From positions 3,048,001 through 3,112,000 of the forward strand of contig NZ_CP095071.1 in the NCBI RefSeq assembly GCF_022919575.1: a stretch of 64,000 bases of DNA. Direction: 5' to 3'. Shown in pieces: positions 33,501 through 46,731 of this stretch. Source of the stretch: Gracilibacillus salinarum (lineage in GTDB: Bacteria; Bacillota; Bacilli; Bacillales; Amphibacillaceae). A program made the position numbers and the translations under genes. The notes beneath the pieces were generated by a model that was given only the letters and a program-made list of their open reading frames with translations, was not told the origin of the DNA and ran no database searches. Every line of letters begins with the position of its first letter. The first letter of the stretch is position 1.

Positions 33501-34151
33501 CAAGAAATTGTTGTACGTGGTCAAGTTGAAACAAAAACGTACACCGCACCATACGGTTCAAGACTTAAAGTCTCTATCGGTGAAGAAGTCGAAGCTGGTC
33601 AGGCGTTGACAGAAGGTTCTATTGATCCGAAAGAGTTATTAAAAGTTCAAGGTATCGATGGCGTACAGTCTTACCTGTTGAAAGAAGTACAGAAGGTATA
33701 CCGTATGCAAGGGGTAGAAATTGGTGATAAACACGTGGAAGTAATGGTTCGTCAGATGCTTCGTAAAGTTCGTGTTGCAGATTCCGGAGATACAGAAGTA
33801 TTACCTGGATCATTGCTCGAAATTCACCAGTTCAAAGATGCCAACAAACAATCGTTACTTACAGGTGGTCAGCCTGCAGTAGGTCGACCAGTACTGTTAG
33901 GTATTACGAAGGCATCTCTTGAAACAGACTCCTTCTTATCAGCTGCTTCCTTCCAGGAGACTACAAGAGTCTTAACAGATGCAGCAATTAAAGGTAAACG
34001 AGATGAATTACTAGGACTTAAAGAGAATGTTATCATTGGTAAATTGGTCCCTGCAGGTACAGGTATGCAACGATATCGACGCATCCAGGAAAAACTTGCA
34101 CAAGATCCGAACCAAGTAGAAGAGACAGACTCTGAAGAGGTCATTCAATAA
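30540..34151 (+). CDS. rpoC: RNA polymerase beta-prime subunit (RpoC)
   Basis: The 1203-residue catalytic subunit starts with TTG after AAAGGGAGG, as in other Bacillaceae. It has the N-terminal zinc-site cysteines ([20 protein letters not shown]), the catalytic magnesium loop NADFDGDQM, the bridge helix/trigger-loop region with [15 protein letters not shown], and the second cysteine cluster near [13 protein letters not shown]. It follows rpoB by 123 bases without a strong terminator. A hairpin downstream may stabilise or partly end the transcript. Confidence 0.98.
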   Translation: MLDVNNFEFMKIGLASPNKIRSWSFGEVKKPETINYRTLKPEKDGLFCERIFGPQKDWECHCGKYKRVRYKGVVCDRCGVEVTKAKVRRERMGHIELAAPVSHIWYFKGIPSRMGLVLDMSPRALEEVIYFAAYIVTDAGDTALEKKQLLSEKEYRAYRDKYGSTFKAQMGAEAIKKILQDIDLEKEVELLREELKSAQGQRRTRAIKRLEVLEAFRNSGNDPSWMIMDVLPIIPPELRPMVQLDGGRFATSDLNDLYRRVINRNNRLKRLLDLGAPSIIVQNEKRMLQEAVDALIDNGRRGRPVTGPGNRPLKSLSHMLKGKQGRFRQNLLGKRVDYSGRSVIVVGPHLKMYQCGLPKEMAVELFKPFIMKELVERGLAHNIKSAKRKIERLHEEVWDVLEDVIKEHPVLLNRAPTLHRLGIQAFEPTLVEGRAIRLHPLVCTAYNADFDGDQMAVHVPLSAEAQAEARILMLAAQNILNPKDGKPVVTPSQDMVLGNYYLTLERENAIGEGMVFKDLNEALIAYQNGFVHLHTRVAIQPSSLNKEAFTDEQRGKLMITTVGKLIFNNMLPESFPYMNEPTQENLEIATPDKYFVEAGVNVREEIAKRDIILPFKKGILGDIIAEVFKKFKISETSKMLDRMKDLGFKYSTKAGITVGVSDIVVLSEKEEILNEAQAKVDRVLKQFRRGLITDEERYDRVISVWSQAKDTIQEKLMKSLNPRNPIFMMSDSGARGNASNFTQLAGMRGLMANPAGRIIELPIKSSFREGLTVLEYFISTHGARKGLADTALKTADSGYLTRRLVDVAQDVIIREEDCGTDRGLTVSAIKEGPEMIEPLIDRLIGRTAFQNVKHPETGEIIVEKNEVISEDAAKEIVEADIEDVIIRTVFTCNTKHGACKKCYGRNLATGEEVEVGEAVGIIAAQSIGEPGTQLTMRTFHTGGVAGSDITQGLPRIQEIFEARNPKGQAVISEIFGTVEDVTEVKDKQEIVVRGQVETKTYTAPYGSRLKVSIGEEVEAGQALTEGSIDPKELLKVQGIDGVQSYLLKEVQKVYRMQGVEIGDKHVEVMVRQMLRKVRVADSGDTEVLPGSLLEIHQFKDANKQSLLTGGQPAVGRPVLLGITKASLETDSFLSAASFQETTRVLTDAAIKGKRDELLGLKENVIIGKLVPAGTGMQRYRRIQEKLAQDPNQVEETDSEEVIQ

Positions 34152-34160
34152 TAAAGTATT

Positions 34161-34190
34161 CGGATTATCTGTGGTTCAGCAGATAATCCG
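34161..34190 (+). terminator. Hairpin after rpoC, weak terminator
   Basis: CGGATTATCTG pairs perfectly with CAGATAATCCG around TGGTTCAG. Only a short ATCTTTA follows, so it is a poor intrinsic terminator and may be partly read through or serve as a 3' stabilising hairpin. Confidence 0.6.
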
Positions 34191-34266
34191 ATCTTTACCA
34201 TTTACTTGATATAGACAAGGTATAGACGAAACACCTTAAATTTATATTGATTTTTTCAATAATAAG

Positions 34267-34295
34267 TTGACATTGAAAATGGGTGATGATAATAT
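34267..34295 (+). promoter_or_regulatory. Sigma-A promoter for the str operon
   Basis: TTGACA (34267-34272), 17 bases, then TAATAT (34290-34295), with the downstream L7Ae-like gene 45 bases away. It probably drives that gene plus rpsL, rpsG and fusA. Confidence 0.82.
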
Positions 34296-34340
34296 ATTTA
34301 AGGTGCTTCCGTTATCCTTGTTACTTTGGAGGATATTTAA

Positions 34341-34592
34341 ATGTCTTATGAAAAAGTGGCACAGGTAAATTCTGAATCGATAATCGGAACAAAACAAGTT
34401 TTAAAAGCCATCAAAAATGGTTATGCAAAAGAAGTAATTATTGCTAGTGATGCAGACCCGCATATAACTAGTAAGATTACACAAGTAGCATCTGATCATC
34501 AGGTTCCTTGTTTCTTTGTGGATTCTATGAAAAAACTAGGAAAAGCTTGTGGAATTGATGTCGGTGCAGCAACTGTGGCGATCAAACAATAA
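34341..34592 (+). CDS. L7Ae-like kink-turn RNA-binding protein (YbxF/RplGB)
   Basis: The 83-residue protein belongs to the L7Ae/L30e family. The signature region is [27 protein letters not shown], followed by the C-terminal [17 protein letters not shown]. In B. subtilis the homologue binds kink-turn RNA in vitro, but its cellular role is unclear. It occupies the usual position between rpoC and rpsL. ATG follows TTGGAGGATATTTAA. Confidence 0.93.
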   Translation: MSYEKVAQVNSESIIGTKQVLKAIKNGYAKEVIIASDADPHITSKITQVASDHQVPCFFVDSMKKLGKACGIDVGAATVAIKQ

Positions 34593-34693
34593 AGTTTTGG
34601 CATTTATTTTTGCGAAGACTTTGTTTTTTGCTCTTTTATGAACCACCTGGATGTGTGGTATTACATGAATGGAATAGAGAGGAGGAAAATCAC

Positions 34694-35113
34694 ATGCCAA
34701 CTATTAATCAATTAGTGCGTAAAGGTCGTGTTTCTAAATCAAAGAAATCTGACTCACCTGCTTTAAATAAAGGGTATAACAGCCGTAAAAAACTTGCGAC
34801 TGATCAAAACGCTCCACAAAAACGTGGTGTTTGTACTCGTGTAGGTACGTTAACTCCTAAGAAACCGAACTCTGCACTTCGTAAATATGCTCGTGTACGT
34901 TTGTCTAACCAAATCGAGGTAACTGCTTATATTCCTGGTATTGGTCACAATTTACAAGAGCACAGTGTTGTGTTAATTCGTGGTGGTCGTGTAAAAGACT
35001 TACCAGGGGTACGTTATCACATCGTTCGTGGTGCGCTTGACACTTCAGGTGTTGAAGGACGTATGCAAGGCCGTTCTAAATACGGTGCGAAGAAGCCTAA
35101 GGCAAAAAAATAA
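34694..35113 (+). CDS. rpsL: 30S ribosomal protein S12
   Basis: The 139-residue decoding-centre protein has [12 protein letters not shown] and [25 protein letters not shown], the two loops where streptomycin resistance changes occur. The lysines at the standard positions are ordinary. ATG at 34694 follows GAGGAGGAAAATCAC. The 28 upstream in-frame codons are not conserved-looking and are excluded. It heads the rpsL-rpsG-fusA-tuf group. Confidence 0.97.
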   Translation: MPTINQLVRKGRVSKSKKSDSPALNKGYNSRKKLATDQNAPQKRGVCTRVGTLTPKKPNSALRKYARVRLSNQIEVTAYIPGIGHNLQEHSVVLIRGGRVKDLPGVRYHIVRGALDTSGVEGRMQGRSKYGAKKPKAKK

Positions 35114-35153
35114 TTTTATATGATTGAGAACATCATAGGAAGGAGGGAAAGAT

Positions 35154-35624
35154 ATGCCACGTAAAGGACCAGTAGCAAAGCGTGATGTCTTACCAGATCC
35201 GTTATACAATTCTAAACTTGTTACACGTTTGATCAATCAAATTATGATCGACGGAAAAAGAGGTAAAGCACAAAAAATTCTTTACCGTGCGTTTGAATTA
35301 GTTCAAGAGCGTAGTGGTCAAAACGCTATGGACGCTTTTGAACAAGCGATGAAAAACGTTATGCCAGTACTTGAAGTACGCGCTCGTCGTGTTGGTGGAT
35401 CTAACTACCAAGTACCAGTTGAGGTTAGACCAGAACGTCGTCAAGCATTAGGTTTACGTTACATCGTGAACTATTCTCGTCTACGCGGTGAGAAAACAAT
35501 GGAAGAGCGTTTAGCGAATGAAATCCTAGATGCTTCAAACAATACAGGTGCATCTGTTAAAAAACGCGAAGATATGCACAAAATGGCAGAAGCAAACAAA
35601 GCTTTCGCTCACTATCGTTGGTAA
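35154..35624 (+). CDS. rpsG: 30S ribosomal protein S7
   Basis: The 156-residue primary binder of the 16S 3' domain has [28 protein letters not shown] at the start and [23 protein letters not shown] in the middle. The C-terminal NKAFAHYRW end is typical. ATG follows AGGAGGGAAAGAT. It lies 40 bases after rpsL and 42 before fusA. Confidence 0.98.
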   Translation: MPRKGPVAKRDVLPDPLYNSKLVTRLINQIMIDGKRGKAQKILYRAFELVQERSGQNAMDAFEQAMKNVMPVLEVRARRVGGSNYQVPVEVRPERRQALGLRYIVNYSRLRGEKTMEERLANEILDASNNTGASVKKREDMHKMAEANKAFAHYRW

Positions 35625-35666
35625 TCATCAAAATAACAATTCTTTAAGTAGGAAGGAGAAAGATTC

Positions 35667-37745
35667 ATGCCTAGAGAGTTCTCCTTGGAGAATACGCGTA
35701 ATATCGGTATCATGGCTCACATCGATGCTGGTAAAACAACTGCAACAGAACGTATTTTATTCTATACTGGACGTATCCATAAAATTGGGGAAACACACGA
35801 AGGTGCTTCTCAAATGGACTGGATGGAGCAGGAACAGGAACGCGGTATTACCATTACATCTGCAGCAACAACTGCACAATGGAAAGGTCACCGCATTAAC
35901 ATCATCGATACACCGGGACACGTAGACTTCACAGTAGAAGTTGAACGTTCATTACGTGTACTTGATGGTGCGGTAGCGGTACTAGATGCTCAGTCTGGTG
36001 TAGAACCACAAACTGAAACAGTGTGGCGCCAAGCTACAACATACGGTGTTCCACGTGTTGTATTTGTTAACAAAATGGATAAAGTCGGTGCAGACTTCCT
36101 TTACTCCGTTAGTACAATCGGAGATCGTCTTGGAGCAAATGCTCACCCTGTACAACTTCCAATTGGTGCGGAAGATGAATTCGAAGGAATCATCGACCTA
36201 ATCTCAATGGAAGCATACTACTACCTGGATGATTTAGGAACTCGTGCTGAAGCGAAAGAAATTCCTGATGAATACAAAGAACAAGCGGAAAAATACCGTA
36301 CTAATTTAATCGAATCAGTTGCAGAATTAGATGAAGATCTAATGGAACGTTATTTAGAAGGTGAAGAATTTTCTAATGACGAACTAAGAGTAGCGATTCG
36401 TAAAGCCACTTTAAGTGTAGAATTTTACCCAGTATTCTGTGGTTCTGCTTTCAAAAACAAAGGGGTTCAATTACTAATTGATGGTGTTGTTGATTATTTA
36501 CCATCACCATTAGACATCCCTCCAATTGAAGGTCATATACCACAAACAGAAGAAGAAGTAGTTCGTAAGCCTGATGATAAAGAACCGTTTTCGGCTTTAG
36601 CATTTAAAGTAGCAACAGATCCTTTTGTTGGGAAGCTTACATTCTTCCGCGTGTACTCTGGTACATTAAAGTCTGGTTCATACGTGAAAAACTCCACGAA
36701 AGATAAACGTGAACGTGTAGGACGTATCCTGCAAATGCACGCTAACTCTCGTGAAGAAATTTCAGAAGTTTATGCAGGGGATATAGCTGGCGCAGTTGGT
36801 CTGAAAGATACTAGTACTGGTGATACTCTATGTGATGAGAAAAGCCTAGTAATTCTAGAATCTATGGATTTCCCAGATCCAGTTATCTCTGTAGCAATCG
36901 AGCCTAAATCGAAAGCTGACCAAGATAAAATGTCAATAGCATTAGGTAAACTTGCAGAAGAAGATCCAACATTCAAGACAGAAACAAACACAGAAACTGG
37001 TCAGACGATCATTTCTGGTATGGGTGAGCTTCACCTTGATATTATTGTGGATCGTATGAAACGTGAGTTCAAAGTAGAAGCTAACGTAGGTGCACCACAA
37101 GTATCTTACCGTGAAACATTCCGTGGTTCTGCGGAAGTGGAAGGTAAATTCGTTCGCCAATCTGGTGGTCGTGGTCAATTTGGTCACGTTTGGGTTAAAT
37201 TTGAACCTAACGAAGAAGGCGCAGGATATGAATTCGTAAATAAAATTACTGGTGGTGTTGTACCACGTGAGTACATCCCATCTGTTGAACAAGGTATCAA
37301 AGAATCATTGGAAAACGGCGTAGTAGCTGGTTATCCACTAATCGATGTTAAAGCGACACTATATGATGGAAGCTATCACGATGTTGACTCTAACGAAACA
37401 GCATTTAAAGTAGCGGCGTCTATGGCGCTTAAAGCAGCTAAAAACAAATGTAACCCAGTTCTGTTGGAACCAATGATGAAAGTAGAAGTTGTTATTCCTG
37501 AAGAATACATGGGTGACATTATGGGTGATGTAACTTCTCGTCGTGGACGCGTTGAAGGTATGGAAGCACGCGGACCTGCACAAGTAGTTAAAGCATTCGT
37601 TCCACTAGCAGAAATGTTTGGTTATGCTACTTCACTTCGTTCTAATACACAAGGTCGTGGTACTTATACTATGCACTTTGATCATTATGAAGAAGTACCG
37701 AAGAGCATTTCTGAAGAAATTATCAAGAAAAATGCTGGTGAATAA
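35667..37745 (+). CDS. fusA: Elongation factor G (FusA)
   Basis: The 692-residue translocase GTPase has G1 [15 protein letters not shown] (about 18-32), the switch II motif DTPGHVDF and the NKMDKVGAD guanine motif. Domains II to V follow in order, including the domain [15 protein letters not shown] region. Length equals typical Bacillus EF-G. ATG follows AGGAAGGAGAAAGATTC. tuf follows after 118 bases with its own promoter. Confidence 0.98.
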   Translation: MPREFSLENTRNIGIMAHIDAGKTTATERILFYTGRIHKIGETHEGASQMDWMEQEQERGITITSAATTAQWKGHRINIIDTPGHVDFTVEVERSLRVLDGAVAVLDAQSGVEPQTETVWRQATTYGVPRVVFVNKMDKVGADFLYSVSTIGDRLGANAHPVQLPIGAEDEFEGIIDLISMEAYYYLDDLGTRAEAKEIPDEYKEQAEKYRTNLIESVAELDEDLMERYLEGEEFSNDELRVAIRKATLSVEFYPVFCGSAFKNKGVQLLIDGVVDYLPSPLDIPPIEGHIPQTEEEVVRKPDDKEPFSALAFKVATDPFVGKLTFFRVYSGTLKSGSYVKNSTKDKRERVGRILQMHANSREEISEVYAGDIAGAVGLKDTSTGDTLCDEKSLVILESMDFPDPVISVAIEPKSKADQDKMSIALGKLAEEDPTFKTETNTETGQTIISGMGELHLDIIVDRMKREFKVEANVGAPQVSYRETFRGSAEVEGKFVRQSGGRGQFGHVWVKFEPNEEGAGYEFVNKITGGVVPREYIPSVEQGIKESLENGVVAGYPLIDVKATLYDGSYHDVDSNETAFKVAASMALKAAKNKCNPVLLEPMMKVEVVIPEEYMGDIMGDVTSRRGRVEGMEARGPAQVVKAFVPLAEMFGYATSLRSNTQGRGTYTMHFDHYEEVPKSISEEIIKKNAGE

Positions 37746-37774
37746 TTGATTTTTTTCACAATCTAACGTATAAC

Positions 37775-37803
37775 TTGTATTATAGGCTTGGATTACTTAT
37801 AAT
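37775..37803 (+). promoter_or_regulatory. Sigma-A promoter for tuf
   Basis: TTGTAT (37775-37780), 17 bases, then TATAAT (37798-37803), about 60 bases before tuf. It would allow the extra EF-Tu synthesis needed relative to EF-G. Confidence 0.8.
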
Positions 37804-37863
37804 CTGAGCCAAGATACATGAAAATATAATTAAAAGTTTACTTACTTAAAGGAGGAAATATAC

Positions 37864-39054
<1,191 letters not shown>

Positions 39055-39071
39055 TTAATGGTTTAACATTG

Positions 39072-39103
39072 AAAAGCAGGTAGTGCAGACTACCTGCTTT
39101 TTT
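39072..39103 (+). terminator. Intrinsic terminator after tuf
   Basis: AAAGCAGGTAGT (39073-39084) pairs perfectly with ACTACCTGCTTT (39089-39100) around GCAG, followed by T. It ends the str operon. Confidence 0.95.
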
Positions 39104-39165
39104 GCTCATTCAAGAAACAATAAAAGCGCAGTTGCAAAAGTATTCAAATTGAACCTGAAGTGGAG

Positions 39166-39753
39166 TTCCTATAGTATGGATTATGTCAACTAGCCATCGC
39201 TAGCCAAGCATCCATATTGAGATATTTAATGTGCTAGGATACCGCTCCGTCCAACCACTCCGCGTCCTGCGGGGCACGGCTGGAGCTAACTTTGTGAAGA
39301 AGAACGCTTCACAAAGTGGATCTCCAGCACCTGCACAATCCCGCGGGAGTCTCCGTGGTTGGCCTATGCTAGGATGGGGGCTCTACAATTTTTGTAAGAG
39401 CTAGTATATTGATCGTATTCATATATAATAGCTATTGAAAAATGCTTAGAACCACTGCTTTTTGCTGTTCCATACGTTGTAGCACTTCCCTCAAGCGTAG
39501 GAAACAGGCGGAGACTCCCGTGGAATCAGCGCGAGCTGAAGATCTACTATATTTGTGCCTGTGTATGCAAGTATCGCTTCGAAGTGAGCTTCCTCGGCAC
39601 AAGGCAGCAAAGATGCTGTTCAAGTAGTAGCCTAGATGAAGCCGTGCCCACAGGACGCGGAGCCTATTTCCGGAGCTTTGCTAAGCAGATAAACGATATC
39701 AAAATGACCATTTTGCAATACAGCCTTTGTTTACATAATCCATATTACAGGAA
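39166..39753 (+). repeat. Composite inverted-repeat element, copy B (~588 bp)
   Basis: The terminal inverted repeats are TTCCTATAGTATGGATTATG... at 39166-39190 and GTTTACATAATCCATATTAC... at 39729-39753. The interior is the reverse complement of copy A along its length, including the two facing modules with GTCCTGCGGGGCACGGCT and GCCGTGCCCACAGGACGC. No coding frame is credible in it. The rest of the 39055-40123 gap holds the tuf terminator, the S10-operon promoter and its leader. Confidence 0.77.
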
Positions 39754-39958
39754 GTTGTTTATTGATTAAGTCAATTAGGATCGGGTGGTTTATGACCGGT
39801 GTTTTCTTAAACAAATGACGCGTTTCTTCTATATAAATAGTTCATTGTTTAATGGACACGATTGGTACATATTTCATGTTGGTGAAGAATGTACAACTAA
39901 TGCGATGGGGGCAGTGTTTTGACTGCGAAAAAAAATCTTAAAAAATTTCGTATAAATG

Positions 39959-39987
39959 TTGCATTCGCCTTAAGATTTCTATATAAT
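39959..39987 (+). promoter_or_regulatory. Sigma-A promoter of the S10 superoperon
   Basis: TTGCAT (39959-39964), 17 bases, then TATAAT (39982-39987). It lies about 137 bases before rpsJ and just upstream of the leader hairpins. Confidence 0.87.
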
Positions 39988-40011
39988 AAACAATGTTGGT
40001 CATAAAACAGG

Positions 40012-40432
<421 letters not shown>

Positions 40433-40463
40433 TATAAATTTACTAATCTAGGAGGTGTAACGG

Positions 40464-41093
40464 ATGACGAAAGGAATCTTAGGTCGCAAAGTCGGCATGA
40501 CACAGTTGTTTTCAGAAGAGGGCGAATTAATCCCTGTAACTGTTATTGAAGCTGAGCCAAACGTTGTATTGCAGAAACGTACGCAAGAAAACGATGGGTA
40601 TGAAGCAATTCAGATCGGTTTTGCAGATCAAAAAGCAAACAATGTAATCAAAGCAGGAAAAGGGCATGCCGAAAAGGCAAATACTACTCCTAAGCGCTTC
40701 GTTCGTGAAATCCGTGACGTTAATCTTGATGACTATGATTTAGGTCAAGAATTAAACGTAGAGGTTTTCCAAGCAGGAGATATTATTGATGTAACAGGTA
40801 CTTCTAAAGGGAAAGGATTCCAAGGTGCTATCAAGCGTCATAATCAGGCACGTGGACCAATGTCTCACGGTTCTCGTTACCACAGACGCCCAGGTACAAT
40901 GGGTCCAATCGATCCAATGCACGTTTTCAAAGGTAAAAAATTACCTGGTCAAATGGGTGGCAAAACGATCACAATCCAAAACTTAGAAGTTGTGAAAGTA
41001 GATGCAGAACGCAACCTTATCTTAATCAAAGGTAACGTTCCAGGTGCAAAAAAATCATTCGTTGAAATTACGAGTGCAGTAAAGGCTAACTAA
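40464..41093 (+). CDS. rplC: 50S ribosomal protein L3
   Basis: The 209-residue early assembly protein has the start [12 protein letters not shown]. The long loop, with [26 protein letters not shown] sequence, reaches towards the peptidyl transferase centre. [11 protein letters not shown] follows. ATG is preceded by AGGAGGTGTAACGG. No linezolid-type change can be judged without an alignment. Confidence 0.97.
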   Translation: MTKGILGRKVGMTQLFSEEGELIPVTVIEAEPNVVLQKRTQENDGYEAIQIGFADQKANNVIKAGKGHAEKANTTPKRFVREIRDVNLDDYDLGQELNVEVFQAGDIIDVTGTSKGKGFQGAIKRHNQARGPMSHGSRYHRRPGTMGPIDPMHVFKGKKLPGQMGGKTITIQNLEVVKVDAERNLILIKGNVPGAKKSFVEITSAVKAN

Positions 41094-41118
41094 TTACAAA
41101 CCGAAGGGAGGATATGTC

Positions 41119-41742
41119 ATGCCTAAAGTAGCACTATTTAATCAAAGTGGATCACAAGTTGGTGATGTAGAAATCAACGACGCGGTATTCGGAATTGAGC
41201 CAAACGAACATGTACTACATGACGCTGTTTTAATGCAACGTGCATCTTTGCGTCAAGGTACTCACGCGGTGAAAAACCGTTCTGATGTACGTGGTGGTGG
41301 TCGTAAACCATGGCGTCAAAAAGGAACAGGCCGTGCACGTCAGGGGTCAATTCGTTCACCTCAATGGGTAGGCGGTGGAACTGTATTCGGACCTACTCCA
41401 AGAAGCTACAGCTACAAATTACCTAAGAAAGTACGTAGATTAGCGCTTAAATCTGCTTTTTCTAGCAAGGTAAAAGAAGATAGCTTAGTGGTTTTAGAAG
41501 GAATTGCTTTTGATGCTCCAAAAACAAAAGAAGTAGTTTCCATGCTTTCTTCTTTAAATGTTGATGCGAAAGCATTGATCGTTACAGCGGATAAAGACGA
41601 AGTATTAGCAAAATCAGCTAATAACCTTCAAAATGTAAAAGTATTATCAGTAAGCGAAGTAAATGTACTAGACTTGCTTACGCATGACAAGCTGATCTTA
41701 ACAAAAGAAGCAGCTGAAAAAGCAGGGGAGGTGCTTGCATAA
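41119..41742 (+). CDS. rplD: 50S ribosomal protein L4
   Basis: The 207-residue protein has an extended loop that lines the exit tunnel. The loop is visible as [25 protein letters not shown], followed by [16 protein letters not shown]. The C-terminal globular part ends with [17 protein letters not shown] follows AGGGAGGATATGTC. Its stop shares one base with the rplW start. Confidence 0.97.
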   Translation: MPKVALFNQSGSQVGDVEINDAVFGIEPNEHVLHDAVLMQRASLRQGTHAVKNRSDVRGGGRKPWRQKGTGRARQGSIRSPQWVGGGTVFGPTPRSYSYKLPKKVRRLALKSAFSSKVKEDSLVVLEGIAFDAPKTKEVVSMLSSLNVDAKALIVTADKDEVLAKSANNLQNVKVLSVSEVNVLDLLTHDKLILTKEAAEKAGEVLA

Positions 41743-42032
41743 TGAAGGATCCTCGTGATATTATTAAGCGCCCTATCATTACAGAACACTCTGCTGATTT
41801 AATGGCAGATAAAAAATATACGTTTGAAGTAACGAAAAACGCAAACAAAACGCAAATCAAAGACGCTGTTGAAGAAATCTTTGGTGTGAGCGTAGTGAGT
41901 GTGAACACGTTAAACAGAAAAGGTAAATTTAAGCGTATGGGCCGTTATGGCGGATTTCGCTCTGACAGCAAAAGAGCAATTGTTCAGTTAACAGAAGACA
42001 GCAAAGAATTAGATTTCTTTGAAACGTTATAA
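41742..42032 (+). CDS. rplW: 50S ribosomal protein L23
   Basis: The 96-residue tunnel-exit protein docks trigger factor and [29 protein letters not shown] and [18 protein letters not shown] are family segments. It is translationally coupled to rplD by a one-base overlap, with AGGGGAGGTGCTTGCATA as ribosome site. Confidence 0.97.
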   Translation: MKDPRDIIKRPIITEHSADLMADKKYTFEVTKNANKTQIKDAVEEIFGVSVVSVNTLNRKGKFKRMGRYGGFRSDSKRAIVQLTEDSKELDFFETL

Positions 42033-42058
42033 TTTGATTAAAAAAGGAGGGAAAAGAG

Positions 42059-42889
42059 ATGGCGATTAAAAAGTACAAACCAACTACCAATGGTCGTAGA
42101 TTTATGACGGTTTCTGATTTCGCTGAAATCACAACAGATCAACCGGAAAAATCTCTTCTTTCACCATTAAGTAAGCGTGGAGGTCGTAATAACCAAGGGA
42201 AATTAACCGTTCGTCATCAAGGCGGTGGACACAAGCGTAAATATCGTATCATCGATTTCAAACGCGACAAAGATGGAATACCAGGCAAAGTTGCTACAAT
42301 CGAATACGATCCAAACCGTTCAGCAAACATCGCTCTTATCCATTATGTAGATGGAGAAAAACGTTATATTCTAGCACCAAAAGGAATTCAAGTAGGTCAG
42401 GAAATCGTATCTGGTTCTGATGCAGACATCAAATTAGGTAACGCATTACCACTAAGTGATATTCCAGTAGGTACTGTTATTCATAACATTGAATTAAAAC
42501 CAGGACGCGGAGCTCAGCTAGTAAGATCTGCTGGTGCACAAGCACAAATCCTAGGACGTGAAGGTAAATACGTATTAGTACGCTTATCTTCTGGTGAAGT
42601 TCGTTTAGTTCTATCTTCTTGCCGTGCTACAATCGGTCAAGTTGGTAACTTGGAGCACGAATTAATCAACGTTGGTAAAGCCGGACGTTCTCGTTGGAAA
42701 GGCAAGCGCCCGACTGTTCGTGGTTCTGTTATGAACCCTAATGATCACCCACACGGTGGTGGTGAAGGACGCGCGCCAATCGGCCGTAAGTCACCAATGT
42801 CACCTTGGGGTAAACCAACACTTGGTTACAAAACGCGTCAGCGTAATAAGCAATCGGATAAATTCATCGTACGTAAACGTAAAAAATAA
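42059..42889 (+). CDS. rplB: 50S ribosomal protein L2
   Basis: The 276-residue protein supports the peptidyl transferase centre. An OB-like N-terminal domain is followed by an SH3-like domain, then the C-terminal extension [20 protein letters not shown], which contains the conserved histidine needed for peptidyl transfer in L2 studies. ATG follows AAAGGAGGGAAAAG. The 57 bases before rpsS contain GACGGGCGATAAAACCCGTC, a short hairpin. Confidence 0.98.
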   Translation: MAIKKYKPTTNGRRFMTVSDFAEITTDQPEKSLLSPLSKRGGRNNQGKLTVRHQGGGHKRKYRIIDFKRDKDGIPGKVATIEYDPNRSANIALIHYVDGEKRYILAPKGIQVGQEIVSGSDADIKLGNALPLSDIPVGTVIHNIELKPGRGAQLVRSAGAQAQILGREGKYVLVRLSSGEVRLVLSSCRATIGQVGNLEHELINVGKAGRSRWKGKRPTVRGSVMNPNDHPHGGGEGRAPIGRKSPMSPWGKPTLGYKTRQRNKQSDKFIVRKRKK

Positions 42890-42946
42890 CGGGGTTGAAC
42901 GACGGGCGATAAAACCCGTCCGACAATCGCGAAGGGAGGCTTATCC

Positions 42947-43225
42947 ATGGGTCGTAGCTTAAAAAAAGGACCTTTCGCAGATGACCATTTAATGAAAAAG
43001 ATCGGAAAATTAAACGATGAAGAGAAGAAGACAGTTGTAAAAACTTGGTCTCGTCGTTCTACAATTTTCCCGAATTTCGTCGGTCATACGATCGCGGTAT
43101 ATGATGGTCGTAAACACGTGCCAGTATTCGTAACGGAAGATATGGTTGGACACAAATTAGGTGAATTTGCTCCAACACGTACGTATAGAGGGCATGCTGG
43201 AGATGACAAGAAAACTAAACGTTAA
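42947..43225 (+). CDS. rpsS: 30S ribosomal protein S19
   Basis: The 92-residue protein of the 30S head has [17 protein letters not shown] at the start, [26 protein letters not shown] in the middle, and [18 protein letters not shown] at the end. ATG follows GAAGGGAGGCTTATCC. It is normal in length and place. Confidence 0.98.
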   Translation: MGRSLKKGPFADDHLMKKIGKLNDEEKKTVVKTWSRRSTIFPNFVGHTIAVYDGRKHVPVFVTEDMVGHKLGEFAPTRTYRGHAGDDKKTKR

Positions 43226-43244
43226 TTGAGAGGAGGTACTCCTA

Positions 43245-43586
43245 ATGCAAGCAAAAGCTGTTGCAAAATCAATCCGAATTGCTCCTCGTAAAGTTCGCCT
43301 AGTGATCGATTTAATCCGTGGCAAAGAAGTAGGAGAAGCAATTGCGATTTTAAAACACACACAACGTGGTGCTTCACCAGTTGTTGAGAAGTTACTAAAC
43401 TCTGCTATCGCAAATGCAGAACATAATTATGAAATGAACACAGACAATTTAGTAGTGTCAGAAGCGTTTGTAAACGAAGGTGTTACTTTGAAACGTTTCC
43501 GCCCACGTGCACAAGGTCGTGCAACACAAATCAATAAACGAACTAGCCACATTACAGTGGTTCTATCTGAGAAAAAGGAGGGATAA
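43245..43586 (+). CDS. rplV: 50S ribosomal protein L22
   Basis: The 113-residue protein has a beta-hairpin lining the exit tunnel, near [21 protein letters not shown], the region where macrolide-related changes occur elsewhere. The start [20 protein letters not shown] is diagnostic. ATG follows GAGAGGAGGTACTCCTA. Only three bases separate it from rpsC. Confidence 0.97.
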   Translation: MQAKAVAKSIRIAPRKVRLVIDLIRGKEVGEAIAILKHTQRGASPVVEKLLNSAIANAEHNYEMNTDNLVVSEAFVNEGVTLKRFRPRAQGRATQINKRTSHITVVLSEKKEG

Positions 43587-43589
43587 TCT

Positions 43590-44231
43590 GTGGGTCAAAA
43601 AGTAAATCCAACTGGTCTTCGTGTCGGAGTTATCCGTGATTGGGAATCTAAATGGTATGCAGGTAAAGATTATGCGGACCTTTTACATGAGGATATTAAA
43701 ATTCGTGAATATATCGAAGAACGTCTAAAAGATGGTGCTGTATCCAAAGTAGAAATCGAAAGAGCGGCTAACCGTGTTAACATTTCAATCTCTACAGCTA
43801 AACCAGGTATGGTAATTGGTAAAGGTGGTTCTGAAGTAGAAGCCCTACGTAAGTCACTTAACCAACTAACTGGTAAAAGAGTACACATCAACATCGTAGA
43901 AGTGAAAAAAGCAGATCTAGATGCTAAATTAGTTGCTGAAAACATCGCTCGTCAATTAGAAAATCGTGTGTCTTTCCGTCGTGCACAGAAACAAACGATT
44001 CAACGTGCTATGCGCGCAGGTGCTAAAGGTATTCGTACGCAGGTATCTGGTCGTCTTGGCGGTGCAGATATGGCGAGAGCTGAGAGCTATAGTGAAGGAA
44101 CTGTTCCACTTCATACTTTACGTGCAGATATCGATTACGGAACTGCAGAAGCAGACACCACTTACGGTAAATTAGGTGTTAAAGTATGGATCTATCGTGG
44201 AGAAGTCCTTCCAACTAAAAACAATAAATAA
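43590..44231 (+). CDS. rpsC: 30S ribosomal protein S3
   Basis: The 213-residue protein has the N-terminal KH domain with [14 protein letters not shown] and a C-terminal domain including [32 protein letters not shown]. It forms part of the mRNA entry site and helicase centre. The start is GTG, after AAAAAGGAGGGATAATCT. It is about five residues shorter than B. subtilis S3, at the variable C-terminus. Confidence 0.97.
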   Translation: MGQKVNPTGLRVGVIRDWESKWYAGKDYADLLHEDIKIREYIEERLKDGAVSKVEIERAANRVNISISTAKPGMVIGKGGSEVEALRKSLNQLTGKRVHINIVEVKKADLDAKLVAENIARQLENRVSFRRAQKQTIQRAMRAGAKGIRTQVSGRLGGADMARAESYSEGTVPLHTLRADIDYGTAEADTTYGKLGVKVWIYRGEVLPTKNNK

Positions 44232-44248
44232 GGAAGGGGGCAAGCATT

Positions 44249-44683
44249 ATGTTAATGCCAAAACGTGTAAAACATCGTAAGCAACATCGTGGAAATATGA
44301 AAGGTAAAGCAAAGGGCGGTACTTCAGTAGCATTTGGTGAATACGGCTTACAGGCTGTTGATGCTTCTTGGATTACTAGTCGTCAAATCGAAGCAGCTCG
44401 TATAGCGATGACTCGTTATATGAAGCGTGGTGGTAAAGTTTGGATTAAAATCTTCCCTGATAAACCTTATACTGCAAAGCCTCTTGAGGTACGTATGGGT
44501 TCTGGTAAAGGTGCTCCTGAAGGATGGGTAGCAGTTGTTAAACCTGGTAAGATTATGTTTGAGATTGCAGGTGTATCGGAAGAAGTAGCACGTGAAGCAC
44601 TTCGTCTTGCAGCTCACAAATTACCAATTAAAACGAAATTCGTAAAACGAGAAGAAATTGGTGGTGAAATCAATGAAGGCTAA
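44249..44683 (+). CDS. rplP: 50S ribosomal protein L16
   Basis: The 144-residue protein near the A-site tRNA elbow starts [15 protein letters not shown], with the family segments [14 protein letters not shown] and [21 protein letters not shown] at 44249 follows AGGAAGGGGGCAAGC. It overlaps rpmC by 11 bases, so the two are translationally coupled. Confidence 0.98.
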   Translation: MLMPKRVKHRKQHRGNMKGKAKGGTSVAFGEYGLQAVDASWITSRQIEAARIAMTRYMKRGGKVWIKIFPDKPYTAKPLEVRMGSGKGAPEGWVAVVKPGKIMFEIAGVSEEVAREALRLAAHKLPIKTKFVKREEIGGEINEG

Positions 44684-44876
44684 TGAAATTAGAGAACTAA
44701 CCACTGCCGAAATTGAACAAAAGATCAAGTCATTAAAAGAAGAGCTTTTCAATTTGCGTTTCCAACTAGCTACTGGCCAATTGGAAAACACAGCACGTCT
44801 ACGTGAAGTACGTAAGTCTATCGCACGTATGAAGACTGTTGTTCGCGAAAGAGAGCTAAGCGTAAATAACGGATAA
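44673..44876 (+). CDS. rpmC: 50S ribosomal protein L29
   Basis: The 67-residue two-helix protein sits at the tunnel exit. [20 protein letters not shown] and [19 protein letters not shown] are typical. I chose ATG at 44673, within the end of rplP, after GGTGGTGAAATCA, because it gives the conserved N-terminus. The in-frame start 15 bases upstream adds non-family residues. Confidence 0.96.
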   Translation: MKANEIRELTTAEIEQKIKSLKEELFNLRFQLATGQLENTARLREVRKSIARMKTVVRERELSVNNG

Positions 44877-44895
44877 TAAAGGAGGTTAGCCTCAG

Positions 44896-45159
44896 ATGAG
44901 TGAGCGTAATAATCGTAAAGTCTATACTGGACGTGTCGTCTCTGACAAGATGGATAAAACTATCACTGTTGTAGTTGAAACATATAAATTCCATACTTTA
45001 TATGGCAAGCGCGTTAAATACTCTAAGAAATTCAAAACTCATGATGAAAACAACCAAGCTAAAATTGGCGATGTTGTACGTATCATGGAAACAAAACCAC
45101 ATTCTAAAACAAAACGTTTCCGTCTAGTTGAAGTTGTGGAAGAAGCAGTAATTATTTAA
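44896..45159 (+). CDS. rpsQ: 30S ribosomal protein S17
   Basis: The 87-residue primary 16S-binding protein has an OB fold. [28 protein letters not shown] sequence opens the fold, and [25 protein letters not shown] closes it. ATG follows AAAGGAGGTTAGCCTCAG. Confidence 0.98.
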   Translation: MSERNNRKVYTGRVVSDKMDKTITVVVETYKFHTLYGKRVKYSKKFKTHDENNQAKIGDVVRIMETKPHSKTKRFRLVEVVEEAVII

Positions 45160-45177
45160 TAAAGTTCGCTCGGATAA

Positions 45178-45570
<393 letters not shown>

Positions 45571-45608
45571 GCACGTTAGGAAAAATCGTGTAAGGAGGTG
45601 CGGATAGC

Positions 45609-45920
45609 ATGCATGTCAAAAAAGGTGATAAAGTACTTGTAATTTCAGGCAAGGATAAAGGAAAGCAGGGAGAAGTATTAGCTGCATTTCCTAAAAAAGA
45701 TCGTGTGCTTGTAGAAGGTGTTAATGTTGTGAAGAAACACGCGAAACCTTCTCAGGAAAATCCACAAGGTGGTATTTTGAATCAAGAAGCAGCGATTCAT
45801 GTTTCGAACGTAATGCCAGTTGATCCTAAATCTGGCGAACCAACTCGTGTTGGGTATGAAGTACGTGATGGAAAGAAAGTTCGTATCGCTAAAAAATCTG
45901 GTGAAGCGTTAGATAAATAG
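45609..45920 (+). CDS. rplX: 50S ribosomal protein L24
   Basis: The 103-residue assembly initiator has a KOW motif, [24 protein letters not shown], at residues 4-27. The middle segment [17 protein letters not shown] is typical. ATG follows AAGGAGGTGCGGATAGC. Confidence 0.97.
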   Translation: MHVKKGDKVLVISGKDKGKQGEVLAAFPKKDRVLVEGVNVVKKHAKPSQENPQGGILNQEAAIHVSNVMPVDPKSGEPTRVGYEVRDGKKVRIAKKSGEALDK

Positions 45921-45947
45921 TCTTAGCGATGAAAGGAGGTTTACGTG

Positions 45948-46487
45948 ATGAACGCTTTAAAGCAAAAATACAATGACGAAATTGTTTCTTCTTTAGTGGG
46001 GAAATTCAACTATAATTCGGTGATGGAAGTACCTAAAATCGAAAAAATCGTATTGAACATGGGTGTTGGTGATGCGGTTCAAAACTCTAAAGCACTTGAT
46101 GCTGCGGTAGAGGAATTGACTCAAATCACTGGTCAAAAACCTGTTGTTACAAAAGCGAAAAAATCTATTGCAGGCTTCCGTTTACGTGAAGGAATGCCAA
46201 TTGGTGCGAAAGTAACACTACGTGGAGAGCGTATGTATGACTTTCTACAAAAGCTTATTGATGTATCACTTCCACGTGTACGTGACTTCCGTGGTATTTC
46301 TAAAAAAGCTTTTGATGGCCGTGGTAATTACACATTAGGTGTAAAAGAACAATTAATTTTCCCGGAAATTAATTATGACCAAGTAAACAAAGTAAGAGGA
46401 ATGGACGTTGTTATCGTCACTACAGCTAACTCTGACGAAGAAGCTGCAGAACTTCTAACTCAACTTGGCATGCCTTTCCAAAAATAA
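45948..46487 (+). CDS. rplE: 50S ribosomal protein L5
   Basis: The 179-residue 5S-rRNA binding protein is identical in length to B. subtilis L5. [19 protein letters not shown] and [23 protein letters not shown] are diagnostic. ATG at 45948 gives the family start MNALKQKYN. The GTG three bases upstream is possible but closer to AAAGGAGGT. Confidence 0.97.
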   Translation: MNALKQKYNDEIVSSLVGKFNYNSVMEVPKIEKIVLNMGVGDAVQNSKALDAAVEELTQITGQKPVVTKAKKSIAGFRLREGMPIGAKVTLRGERMYDFLQKLIDVSLPRVRDFRGISKKAFDGRGNYTLGVKEQLIFPEINYDQVNKVRGMDVVIVTTANSDEEAAELLTQLGMPFQK

Positions 46488-46504
46488 GCGAAAAGCTAAT
46501 ATAA

Positions 46505-46702
<198 letters not shown>

Positions 46703-46731
46703 ATCCCCGATTAGGGAAGGAGGTAATAGGA

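Noticed and set aside
39432..39769. Short open frames in the composite elements, some giving similar peptides in copies B and C
   Set aside because: The similarity follows from the DNA repeat itself. The frames are broken in copy A, short, arginine/serine-rich and lack convincing ribosome sites.
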